NCBI GenBank assembly: GCA_947651395.1
Contig: CANSYW010000009.1
Coordinates: 1 to 64,000, forward strand
Source of the DNA: an uncultured Pseudoflavonifractor sp.
Lineage (GTDB): Bacteria > Bacillota > Clostridia > Oscillospirales > Oscillospiraceae
DNA: 64,000 nucleotides
Direction of reading: 5' to 3'
Positions 23,811 to 32,153 of this stretch are shown in pieces. The translations under genes were made by a program, and so were the position numbers. The notes under the pieces were generated by a model. It was given only the letters and a program-made list of their open reading frames with translations, made no database searches and was not told where the DNA came from. Every line of letters begins with the position of its first letter. Positions within the stretch are counted from its first letter, which is position 1.

Positions 23811-25481
23811 ATGGATAACGGAGCCACCGCAAAAAAGAGCCGCAAGCCAAAGAGTAAGTTCGGACGCATCCTCACCAACCTGCTGGTGACCCTGGTTCTG
23901 GGCGGGATCTACTTCTACCTGACCCTGCCCGCCGTCAACCTGCAAAACCCCGAGTTCTATACCTTTGTACTGACCCTGTGCGTGGTGTATATTCTCACCG
24001 CCCTGGTGACCTCCGGCTTTCAGGTCAAGCAGAACGGCGGATTCAAGGAGTATGTGCTCTTCATCAGATCCCAGTGTCTTCCCATCGGCATTCTGCTGGT
24101 AGGACTGATGGTGGTGTTCCTGTTGGGCCAGGTCATCTCCCAGCCCATCTTCCGGGCCAGCGCCTACCGGGATCTGCTGGATGCCCCCACCGGTGACTTC
24201 ATCTCCGATGTATCCCAGATCTCCTTTGACGAGATCCCCACCCTGGATCGGGACTCGGCCAACTATCTGGGTGACCGGCAGATGGGAACTCTCTCCGATA
24301 TGGTCAGCCAGTTTGAATATTCCAACGACTCCACCCAGATCAACTATCAGGGCCGTCCCGTCCGGGTGGCTCCCATCGCCTACGCCGACCTCTTCAAGTG
24401 GTTCACCAACCGCGGAAACGGTCTGCCCGCCTATGTGGTGGTGGACATGGTCACCCAGCAGGCCACGGTGAAACGGCTCAGCGAGGGGATGAAGTACTCC
24501 TTCTCCGAGCCCCTCAACCGCAACGTGATGCGCCACCTGCGCTTCAATTTCCCCACCATGATGTTCGCCCAGCCCGAGTTCGAGATCGACGAAAACGGCG
24601 ACCCCTGGTGGATCGCCCCCCGGCTGGTGAAGACCATCGGTCTGTTCGGCGGCACGGACATTCAGGGCGCCGTGCTCCTCAACGCCGTCACCGGCGAGTG
24701 CCAGTATCATGACGAAGTTCCCGCCTGGGTGGACAACCTCTATGCCCCCGCCCTGGTAATGCAGCAGTATGACTACCACGGCACCCTGGTTCACGGCTTT
24801 ATCAACTCCCTCTTCGGCCAGCGTGACGTGACCCAGACCACCACAGGCTATAACTATATCGCCATGAACGACGACGTGTATATGTACACCGGCGTCACCT
24901 CGGCCAACGCCGACCAGTCCAACCTGGGCTTCCTGCTGTGCAACCTGCGCACCAAGGACACCAAGTTCTACGCCGCCCCCGGCGCCACTGAGGAGGCCGC
25001 CCGGGCCTCCGCTGAGGGCGTGGTCCAGGATCTGGGCTATAACTCCACCTTCCCCATTCTGCTCAACATCTCCGGTGAGCCCACCTATTTCATCCCCCTG
25101 AAAGACGCGGCCAATCTGGTGAAGACTTACGCCATGGTCAACGTGGCCCGGTACGACATTGTGGCCACCGGCGCCACCGTCACCGCCACAGAGGAGCAAT
25201 ATATCCGCCTGCTGGGCGACCGGGGCGTGGTGGTTCCCGACGCCCTGCCCCAGACCACAGCCACCGGCGTCATTGAGGAGCTTCGCTCGGCGGTGCTGGA
25301 CGGCAACACCTACTACTTTATCCGCCTCAAGGGCGAGGAGGTCTTCTACTCCGTCTCCGCCGCCGACAGCAACCTGGCGGTGATCCTGGATGTGGGCGAT
25401 AACGTCACCATTGAGCACACGCCCATTGACGAGGATCGCCCCTCCGAGATCCTCACCGGCTACTCCGTGAGCCGCAAATAA
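23811..25481 (+). CDS. Conserved membrane protein with large exterior domain (unknown function)
   Basis: A 556-residue protein: a basic cytoplasmic N-terminus, three predicted membrane helices (about residues 24-44, 52-72 and 85-108), then some 440 residues probably outside the membrane. The exterior part is mixed alpha/beta with few cysteines and repeated acidic, proline-poor segments; I recognise no catalytic motif. ATG 23811 is chosen with AAGGAG ten bases upstream; an in-frame GTG at 23802 lies directly against the SD. It has its own promoter and terminator, so it is a monocistronic unit. A scaffold or envelope-maintenance role would be a guess. Confidence 0.7.
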   Translation: MDNGATAKKSRKPKSKFGRILTNLLVTLVLGGIYFYLTLPAVNLQNPEFYTFVLTLCVVYILTALVTSGFQVKQNGGFKEYVLFIRSQCLPIGILLVGLMVVFLLGQVISQPIFRASAYRDLLDAPTGDFISDVSQISFDEIPTLDRDSANYLGDRQMGTLSDMVSQFEYSNDSTQINYQGRPVRVAPIAYADLFKWFTNRGNGLPAYVVVDMVTQQATVKRLSEGMKYSFSEPLNRNVMRHLRFNFPTMMFAQPEFEIDENGDPWWIAPRLVKTIGLFGGTDIQGAVLLNAVTGECQYHDEVPAWVDNLYAPALVMQQYDYHGTLVHGFINSLFGQRDVTQTTTGYNYIAMNDDVYMYTGVTSANADQSNLGFLLCNLRTKDTKFYAAPGATEEAARASAEGVVQDLGYNSTFPILLNISGEPTYFIPLKDAANLVKTYAMVNVARYDIVATGATVTATEEQYIRLLGDRGVVVPDALPQTTATGVIEELRSAVLDGNTYYFIRLKGEEVFYSVSAADSNLAVILDVGDNVTIEHTPIDEDRPSEILTGYSVSRK

Positions 25482-25502
25482 GCGCCCCATAATTCTCATA
25501 AA

Positions 25503-25546
25503 AACACCGGGCGGGATCCTGAAGGATCCCGCCCGGTGCTGTTTTA
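25503..25546. terminator. Bidirectional terminator
   Basis: Sixteen-base arms (25505-25520 with 25523-25538), preceded by AAAA and followed by CTGTTTT, between the convergent membrane-protein and brnQ genes. Confidence 0.88.
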
Positions 25547-25579
25547 TCAAGATTTCTCCTTGTCCAAGGCAATCCCTTC

Positions 25580-26887
25580 TCAGCATGCCTCTCCCTTCTT
25601 TTTAGGCAGCGCCAGTCCCGCCAGGATGCCCACCGCCGTCGGCAGGAGCCAGCCCAGGCCCTCCCGGGCCAGGGGCAGGTAGAACAGGATCTCCTTGAGC
25701 CCCGGCAGGTAATCCGCCGCGGCCAGCAGCACGCTGACCACCGTGGTAAAGAGCACACCCACAGAATAGACCCCGGGACGATCCGCGATCCATTTGTGGA
25801 AGCAGGACAGGGCCATGAGTACGATGGCCACCGGATAGATGGCGTTGAGTACGGGAACGGAGATCTTCAGGATCTGATCCAGGCCCGCGTTGGCGATGAC
25901 CAGACTCACTCCGGCAAAGATGGCCGCCCAGCCCTTGTAGGGCAGTCGGGGCCAGAGCTTGTAGAAGTACTCGCCGCAGGAGGTGATAAGGCCCACACAC
26001 ACGTTGAAGCAGGCGATGACAAAGATGGCGGCGATGAGCATCAGGCCCACCGGGCCGAAAAGCTCAAACACCAGATCGGTCAGCACCCCCGCCCCGTTAG
26101 TGGCGCCGGGGAAACGGCTCCCGGACAGAGCGCCCATATGGGCCAGCATGGCGTAGATGATGAGCAGCAGAGCCCCGGCGATCCAACCCGCGCGCACCGT
26201 CCCCGAGACGATCTCCCTCTCGTCCGACACCCCCCGGGCCCGGATGGCAATGGCGATGGTGATGCCGAAGACCAAGGCGGCAATGGCGTCCATGGTCTGA
26301 TAGCCGTCCAGGAAGCCGGAGATCACAGGGCTCTCTGCAAGCCGGGCGGTCTGGGGCTCTCCATAGCCCCCCATGGGGTGGATCAGGCAGCCCACAAAGG
26401 CCACCACGATCAGGGCGATCAGCACCGGACACAGGATCTTCCCCAGCCGGTCGGTGAGCTTTTCCGGCCTCAGAGCCAGCATCAGGGCCAGGCCAAAGAA
26501 AACCAGCGTATAGCACAGCTGGAACAAGCCCAGAGGGGCCTCTCCCCCCACAAAGGGGGGCACCGCCATCTCAAAGGAAGTGCTGGCAGTGCGGGGAATG
26601 GCCAGACAGGGGCCGATGGCCAGATAGCAGGCCACGGTAAAAACCTTGGAAAAGAGCGGGTGGACCCGGTTGCCCAGCTCATCCAGTCCACCCGACCGGG
26701 CCACCGCCACCACGCCCAACACGGGAAGACCCACGGCACTCACCGCCATACCCAGCATGGCCAGCCAGGTATGGACGCCCGCCTGGGCCCCCAGGAAGGG
26801 CGGAAAGATCAGATTCCCCGCCCCGAAAAACATAGAAAAAAGAGTCAGCCCCACCAGGAGCAGATCCTTACCCTGAAGCCGTTTCAC
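25580..26887 (-). CDS. brnQ: Branched-chain amino acid:cation symporter BrnQ
   Basis: A 435-residue membrane protein of the LIVCS family, taking up leucine, isoleucine and valine with Na+ or H+. The N-terminal LTLFSMFFGAGNLIFPPFLG (about residues 14-33) is diagnostic and about twelve hydrophobic segments follow. The start is GTG with AAAGGAGG eight bases upstream. Monocistronic. Confidence 0.94.
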   Translation of the reverse strand: MKRLQGKDLLLVGLTLFSMFFGAGNLIFPPFLGAQAGVHTWLAMLGMAVSAVGLPVLGVVAVARSGGLDELGNRVHPLFSKVFTVACYLAIGPCLAIPRTASTSFEMAVPPFVGGEAPLGLFQLCYTLVFFGLALMLALRPEKLTDRLGKILCPVLIALIVVAFVGCLIHPMGGYGEPQTARLAESPVISGFLDGYQTMDAIAALVFGITIAIAIRARGVSDEREIVSGTVRAGWIAGALLLIIYAMLAHMGALSGSRFPGATNGAGVLTDLVFELFGPVGLMLIAAIFVIACFNVCVGLITSCGEYFYKLWPRLPYKGWAAIFAGVSLVIANAGLDQILKISVPVLNAIYPVAIVLMALSCFHKWIADRPGVYSVGVLFTTVVSVLLAAADYLPGLKEILFYLPLAREGLGWLLPTAVGILAGLALPKKKGEAC

Positions 26888-27004
26888 ATTTTCCGCCTCC
26901 TTTGGCGTTTTTGTACCCTACAGTATAGCAGACCCCGCCCCTTCCCGCAAGCCCCTATTGTTTCGCCCCCAAAGGGACCTTCCGCGGCGGGCCTCCGGGC
27001 ATAA

Positions 27005-27037
27005 AATAACAGCGCTGTCAAAGGACAGCGCTGTTAT
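27005..27037 (-). terminator. Terminator of the ferredoxin gene
   Basis: Fourteen-base arms ATAACAGCGCTGTC/GACAGCGCTGTTAT (27006-27019 with 27024-27037), followed on the minus strand by TTTTATG. Confidence 0.8.
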
Positions 27038-27061
27038 CAGCTCATGTACCCCAAGCTACTC

Positions 27062-27232
27062 TCAGCCCTGAGAGATAGCGCCGGTGGGGCAGGTGCCGGC
27101 GCAGGTGCCGCAGTCGATGCAGGCGCCGGCGTCGATCACGTACTGGCTGTCCCCCTGAGAGATGGCGGACACAGGGCAGGAATCGGCGCAGGCGCCGCAG
27201 CTGACACAAGCATCGCTGATCACGTAGGCCAT
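27062..27232 (-). CDS. 2[4Fe-4S] ferredoxin
   Basis: A 56-residue clostridial-type ferredoxin. Two cluster motifs are clear: CVSCGACADSCP (about residues 9-20) and CIDCGTCAGTCP (about 38-49), giving eight cysteines in the C-x2-C-x2-C-x3-C-P arrangement. It carries low-potential electrons between pyruvate:ferredoxin oxidoreductase, hydrogenases and similar enzymes. GGAGGTG precedes the ATG by six bases. It has a structured leader (27266-27375) and its own terminator. Confidence 0.96.
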   Translation of the reverse strand: MAYVISDACVSCGACADSCPVSAISQGDSQYVIDAGACIDCGTCAGTCPTGAISQG

Positions 27233-27265
27233 TGGTTACACCTCCAACTCACTTCAAACTGGCAT

Positions 27266-27375
27266 CATTATAACAGAGTCGAAGGCTCTGTTATAATGGT
27301 GGCCGACAATTTCGGTTCCCGGCACAGCCGGGGAGAAATTGGGCCATCAAATATAATAGCCGTGAGGCTATTATA
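27266..27375 (-). promoter_or_regulatory. Three tandem hairpins in the ferredoxin leader
   Basis: Hairpin A: 13-base perfect arms 27266-27278/27286-27298. Hairpin B, 27300-27346: stems TGGCC/GGCCA, CAATTTC/GAAATTG and CCCGGC/GCCGGG separated by internal loops. Hairpin C: 10-base arms 27352-27361/27366-27375 with a GTGA loop. TATAAT occurs in A and C on both strands, so some may be promoter -10 elements. The gap 27233-27537 otherwise holds the leader of the Clp gene and no gene. Confidence 0.55.
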
Positions 27376-27537
27376 ACATATGATTTTTAAATTGCAACGT
27401 AATTTTTCCGGAAAAGCGGGTATATTTTACTTACCGTCAGGCGATGGGGCCCTAAGAGTCCCGGTTTCACACGGTTAGTGTCCGATAACTATCCCGCCTG
27501 TGCGCCCCTTCCGGGCCGGTAGAGAGGAGCGAAACAA

Positions 27538-29829
27538 ATGAGCGGGATCGAATTTACCACCGGGGCGGAAACGGCCCTGCGGCTGGCCCAGGCCAGCGCC
27601 GCCGAGTTGGGTCACAGCTATGTGGGCACGGAGCACCTGCTTCTTGGGGTGGCCCGGGAGGGGCGGGGGCCGGGGGCCCGGACCCTCTCCGCCGCGGGAC
27701 TGTCCACCCAACTGCTCCGAAGCTCCCTGATTGAGCTTGTGGGACGGGGGGCGACGGGAGGCCTTCCCGCCCAGGGACTTACCCCCCGTTGCCGGGAGTG
27801 CCTGGAGCTGGCCCTGGCAGAGGCCCGCCGGTGCCAGGCCCAGCGTGCGGACACCGGCCATATGCTCACCGGCCTTCTGCGGCAAAGCGACTCCACCGCC
27901 ACCCGCCTTCTGCTGGCCGTCGGGAAGGATCCCCGCCGTCTGCTGGGGGTCGCCTCCAACGCCTTCGGGGCCTGTGAGCCCCGGATCCGCCGCCCGGAGC
28001 GGGAGGAGCGCGCGCCCACCAAGCTACTGGACCAGTTCTCCCGGGATCTCACCGCCATGGCGGCCAACGGGGAGCTGGATCCGGTCATCGGCCGGGACCG
28101 GGAGGTGCGTCGGGTCATGGAGATCCTCTCCCGCCGCAGGAAAAACAACCCCGCCCTGATCGGAGAGCCCGGAGTGGGCAAGACCGCCGTGGCCGAGGCC
28201 CTGGCCATTGCCATCGCCCAGGGGCAGGCCCCGCAGGAGCTCTCCTGCAAGCGGCTGGTGGCCCTGGACCTCCCCTCCATGGTGGCCGGCACCAAGTACC
28301 GCGGAGAGTTTGAAGAGCGGGTGAAGAATATTCTCAATGAGGTGCGTCGGGCGGGAGACGTGATCCTCTTTCTGGACGAGCTCCACACCATTGTGGGAGT
28401 GGGCAGCGCCGAGGGGGCCATCGACGCCGCCAACATCCTCAAGCCCGCGCTGGGCCGGGGCGATCTGCAGGTGGTGGGGGCCACCACCACCGACGAATAT
28501 CGAAAATATATTGAGAAGGACGCCGCCCTGGAGCGCCGGTTCCAGCCCGTCACTGTCTCCGAGCCCTCCCCGGAGGACACCCTGGCCATCCTTCAGGGAC
28601 TGCGGCCGGGATATGAGCGCCATCACCATCTGTCCATCACCGACCAGGCCCTCTCCGCCGCTGTCTCCCTCTCCCAGCGCTATCTCCCCGACCGCCGCCT
28701 CCCCGACAAAGCGGTGGATCTGATGGATGAGGCCGCCAGCCGTTCCCGGCTCATCGGACAGGCCCTGGGCAAGGGCCTGCCCCGCTCGGTGACGGCAGAG
28801 GATGTGGCGGCGGTGGTGGCTGGCTGGACGGGGATCCCCGTCACCGCCCTCACCCGCTCCGAGAGCCAGCGGCTGCTGGAGCTGGAGGGAGAGCTTCACC
28901 GCCGGGTGGTGGGCCAGGAGGAGGCGGTCTCCAATCTGGCCAAGGCGGTCCGCCGGGGCCGGGCCGGATTGAAGGAGCCCAACCGCCCCATTGGCTCCTT
29001 CCTCTTTCTGGGGCCCACCGGCGTGGGAAAGACTGAGCTGTGCAAGGCCCTGGCCCAGGCTCTCTTCGGCACGGAGGACGCCCTCATCCGCTTCGACATG
29101 TCGGAATATATGGAGCAGCACACCGTCTCCCGGCTGCTGGGTTCCCCTCCGGGCTATGTGGGCCATGAGGAGGGCGGCCAGCTCACCGAGGCGGTTCGCC
29201 GCAAGCCCTATTCCGTAGTGCTCTTTGACGAGATCGAAAAGGCCCACGAGGATGTGTGGGGCGTTTTGCTCCAGGCCATGGAGGACGGCCAGCTCACCGA
29301 CGCCCAGGGCCGGAAGTCCGACCTGCGCAACTGCGTGCTCATCCTCACCTCCAACGTGGGGGCCCGGCGCATCACCGCCAAGGGCACTCTGGGCTTCTCC
29401 GCCCAGGATGTCTCCGACGGCCTGCGGCCTCCCGAGGAGCTGAAGGCGGCGGTGATGGAGGAGGTGCGCCGCACCTTCCGTCCCGAGCTCCTCAACCGGC
29501 TGGACGAGATCGTGGTTTTCCGCCAGCTCTCCTCCCAGCAGCTCGCCGGTATCGCCCAGCGAATGCTGGACAGCCTGGGACAGCGGCTGGGCGCGCTGGG
29601 GGTGGAGCTGTCCGTCACCGACGCCGCCCGGGATCTTCTCATCCGCTCCGCCTTTGATCCCGACTATGGGGCCCGCCCCCTGCGAAGAGCCATCCGCACC
29701 CAGATCGAGGATCCCGCCGCCGAGCTTCTCCTCGCCGGCGAGCTTCCCGGTGGCTCTCTCCTCACCGTGTCGGAACACCAGGGCCGCATCACCCTTCTCC
29801 CCTCCACTGCGGCTCTTCCCGCCGGATAG
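27538..29829 (+). CDS. ClpC/ClpA-type AAA+ unfoldase lacking the M-domain
   Basis: A 763-residue Clp ATPase that would unfold proteins for ClpP. Order: Clp N-domain repeats (about residues 5-145), AAA-1 with Walker A GEPGVGKT (about 208) and Walker B ILFLDELH, then AAA-2 with Walker A GPTGVGKT (about 490) and [11 protein letters not shown], and a D2-small domain. The ClpP-docking tripeptide LGF is in KGTLGFSAQ. Between AAA-1 and AAA-2 only about 25 residues join AASRSRL to [11 protein letters not shown]; the coiled-coil UVR/M-domain normal for ClpC is absent. GAGGAGCG precedes the ATG. McsB-type adaptor control seems unlikely. Confidence 0.85.
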   Translation: MSGIEFTTGAETALRLAQASAAELGHSYVGTEHLLLGVAREGRGPGARTLSAAGLSTQLLRSSLIELVGRGATGGLPAQGLTPRCRECLELALAEARRCQAQRADTGHMLTGLLRQSDSTATRLLLAVGKDPRRLLGVASNAFGACEPRIRRPEREERAPTKLLDQFSRDLTAMAANGELDPVIGRDREVRRVMEILSRRRKNNPALIGEPGVGKTAVAEALAIAIAQGQAPQELSCKRLVALDLPSMVAGTKYRGEFEERVKNILNEVRRAGDVILFLDELHTIVGVGSAEGAIDAANILKPALGRGDLQVVGATTTDEYRKYIEKDAALERRFQPVTVSEPSPEDTLAILQGLRPGYERHHHLSITDQALSAAVSLSQRYLPDRRLPDKAVDLMDEAASRSRLIGQALGKGLPRSVTAEDVAAVVAGWTGIPVTALTRSESQRLLELEGELHRRVVGQEEAVSNLAKAVRRGRAGLKEPNRPIGSFLFLGPTGVGKTELCKALAQALFGTEDALIRFDMSEYMEQHTVSRLLGSPPGYVGHEEGGQLTEAVRRKPYSVVLFDEIEKAHEDVWGVLLQAMEDGQLTDAQGRKSDLRNCVLILTSNVGARRITAKGTLGFSAQDVSDGLRPPEELKAAVMEEVRRTFRPELLNRLDEIVVFRQLSSQQLAGIAQRMLDSLGQRLGALGVELSVTDAARDLLIRSAFDPDYGARPLRRAIRTQIEDPAAELLLAGELPGGSLLTVSEHQGRITLLPSTAALPAG

Positions 29830-30008
29830 CCGCCCCCGCCCTCGCCCCCGGGATCTCTTTTCTTCCGCAAGAAAAAAATTCCTTGTGTTTTGAGAAAAAC
29901 TGTGTTAATATTTAAAATCATTTTCTCATTTCTTTCCTCTGTCCCGATTGGGCTTACCCCATTTTCTCTTTTGTTTTCACACCAGGAAAAGCCCCCTCCC
30001 TGTTTTTA

Positions 30009-30043
30009 AAACGGCGGCACGTAGAAAACGTGCCGCCGTTTTT
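30009..30043 (+). terminator. Terminator downstream of the Clp gene
   Basis: Thirteen-base arms AACGGCGGCACGT/ACGTGCCGCCGTT followed by TTTCC. The 351-base gap 29830-30180 otherwise is AT-rich with no gene seen; TTTATAG (about 30125) and CTATAAA (about 30153) form an inverted repeat just ahead of the Crp gene. Confidence 0.8.
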
Positions 30044-30180
30044 CCAATATTTTTCTCACCCTTCTTTTTGCAGGTCCTTTTGTTCCCGGTGCCGCTCTGT
30101 TTTTTCTGCACAGAATGTAAAGAAGTTTATAGTTTTATCTTTGTATAACATGCTATAAAAGAATCAAAGGGGGCTCCGGT

Positions 30181-30858
30181 ATGACTATCTTCGAAAATTA
30201 TTCCCCTTGGATCCGATACGACTTGGAGGAATGGGGGCCGCTCACCGACTCCAAATATCTCATCCGCCTCAAGGGCAAGACCGTACTCTACAATCAGGAA
30301 GAGGACATCTCCAACATTTACATTGTCAAAAGCGGCCGTGTCCGCCTGTCCTACTTCACCAGTGACGGAGCGGAAAAGATCTATATTTTTGCCCTGGAGG
30401 GCTGTATGTTCGGCGAGGAGACCTGCTTCGAGCCCGAGGCCCAGTTCCTCCACGCCGCCACCATTGTGGACTGTGAGCTCTACCGCATCCCCAAGGACGA
30501 ATTCCTCTCCTATCTCTCTATGGATATCGCCCTCAACGCCCAGGTCCTCTCCTCCATGTCCCACAAGATCCACGTACTTATGGAGCATATCCGGCGGCTG
30601 TGCTTTATGACCGCCCAACAGCGGGTCGCCGCCGTATTTGTCGATCTGGCCCGGAACTTTGGCGTGACCACCCCCGCGGGACTGCGCATCGAACTGCCCG
30701 TCATCCAGCAGGGCATCGGCAACCTGGTGCGCACCTCCCGGCTCACCGTCAACCAGATCCTGGTGGAGTTTGAATCCAACGGCTGGCTGACCAAAAAAGG
30801 GAACCGATGGATCATCTACGACCTGGAAGCCATTCGACGTATCGTCATTTCATCTTAA
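30181..30858 (+). CDS. Crp/Fnr-family transcriptional regulator
   Basis: A 225-residue regulator: cyclic-nucleotide-binding-like beta-roll (about residues 25-120; YIVKSGRVRLSYFTSDGAEK) and C-terminal winged helix (about 155-220; VIQQGIGNLVRTSRLTVNQI). The N-terminus lacks the cysteine cluster of oxygen-sensing Fnr, so the signal may be a small molecule or heme rather than an iron-sulfur switch. It begins a five-gene co-directional run ending with the antiporter at 36220; 14 bases separate it from the flavoprotein gene, so it probably regulates its own operon. Confidence 0.88.
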   Translation: MTIFENYSPWIRYDLEEWGPLTDSKYLIRLKGKTVLYNQEEDISNIYIVKSGRVRLSYFTSDGAEKIYIFALEGCMFGEETCFEPEAQFLHAATIVDCELYRIPKDEFLSYLSMDIALNAQVLSSMSHKIHVLMEHIRRLCFMTAQQRVAAVFVDLARNFGVTTPAGLRIELPVIQQGIGNLVRTSRLTVNQILVEFESNGWLTKKGNRWIIYDLEAIRRIVISS

Positions 30859-30872
30859 AAAGGAGGCCTCCC

Positions 30873-32153
30873 ATGAAAAACGTCGCCATACTGGGCTTTG
30901 GCTGTGCCGGTTACCACTGCGCCATGTCTCTTCGCTCCGAGGGCTTCAGTGGGGACATCCATATCTTTTCCGACACTGATCTGCCTCCCTACAATCCCAT
31001 GCTCACCACCTATTACGCCGGCCGCAGGCTGCCCTGGAAGGGGTTGTTCCCCTTTGGCTCCCTGAACAGCATCGCCCGTTCCCTGCGCCTTACCCCGCAC
31101 ACCAATTCGGCGGTAAAACGGCTGGACTGCAAAGAGCGTCTGGTGGTGCTGGAAAACGGGACCTCCTTCCCCTTTGATACCGCCCTCATCTCCACCGGGG
31201 CCCGGGTCTTCGTCCCCCCCATCCCCGACCTGCCCGAAAAAAACGTCTATGTCATGCGCACCCCCAACGACGCCAAAGTCCTTCGGGAACGTCTGGACAA
31301 GGGGGATGTGAAGCGGGCCGTGGTGGTGGGCGCCTCCATGGTGGGCATCAAGGTGGCGGAGCTTTTCCAGCGGGCCGGCTGCCACTGCGTCCTGGCCGAT
31401 CTGGCCCCCTCCCTCTTCCCCCTGGCCGCCGTGCCCGAGGTGGGGGAAGAACTGGCGGGCCGGGTGGAGGCCAAGGGGGTGGAGCTGAAATTCGGCGTTG
31501 GCCTCTCCGCCATCCGGGAGACCCCTCAGGGTCTCCGGGTGGTCTTTGGTGAGGAGAGCCTCCCCGCCGACGCGGTGGTGCTGGCTATCGGCACCCGCCC
31601 CAACCTGGATTTTCTGGATGAGACCGGCCCACAGGTGGATCGGGGCGTGCTGGTCAACGAGCGGATGGAAACCTCCGTCCCCGGCGTCTACGCCGCCGGA
31701 GACTGCTCCAGCGGGTACGATATCCAGAGCGGCCGTCATCAGGTCATCGGCCTGTGGGCCAACGCCGGCTATCAGGGGGTCACCGCCGCGGGGGCCATGC
31801 TGGGGCATCCGGTAAGCTATCCCGGCACCCTCCTGCACAACATCACCCACTTCATGGACATGGATTTTATCGGCTTCGGCGATGTGAAGGCCCAGGGGGA
31901 GATCATCCGATGGCGCAACGAGGGCTTTTTCCTCTATGCCGTCCGCCGGGAGGGCAAACTGGCTTTGGTGAATATCGTGGATAACCACATCATCAGCGGG
32001 GTCATCAAGAGCTTTATGTCCCGCAAATTCTTGGGCAACTGTGAGCCCATCAGCCCCATGCAGCGGGTCATCCTGCTGCGAAACGGACTCAACGAGGACG
32101 TCATCCGCCTTTTGGAAAACACCGAACTGGAAGGAGGTCTCATCCATGGATGA
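30873..32153 (+). CDS. FAD/NAD(P)-binding pyridine nucleotide oxidoreductase
   Basis: A 426-residue two-dinucleotide-binding flavoprotein. FAD site VAILGFGCAGYHCAMSLR (about residues 4-21), NAD(P) site AVVVGASMVGIKVAELF (about 148-164) and the FAD-closing motif VYAAGDCSS (about 278). No redox-active CxxC disulfide is present, so it resembles NirB-type or rubredoxin/ferredoxin reductases. ATG 30873 with GGAGG just upstream; the last eight bases overlap the molybdoenzyme gene. It probably links NAD(P)H to the molybdoenzyme through the four-cluster ferredoxin. Confidence 0.85.
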   Translation: MKNVAILGFGCAGYHCAMSLRSEGFSGDIHIFSDTDLPPYNPMLTTYYAGRRLPWKGLFPFGSLNSIARSLRLTPHTNSAVKRLDCKERLVVLENGTSFPFDTALISTGARVFVPPIPDLPEKNVYVMRTPNDAKVLRERLDKGDVKRAVVVGASMVGIKVAELFQRAGCHCVLADLAPSLFPLAAVPEVGEELAGRVEAKGVELKFGVGLSAIRETPQGLRVVFGEESLPADAVVLAIGTRPNLDFLDETGPQVDRGVLVNERMETSVPGVYAAGDCSSGYDIQSGRHQVIGLWANAGYQGVTAAGAMLGHPVSYPGTLLHNITHFMDMDFIGFGDVKAQGEIIRWRNEGFFLYAVRREGKLALVNIVDNHIISGVIKSFMSRKFLGNCEPISPMQRVILLRNGLNEDVIRLLENTELEGGLIHG

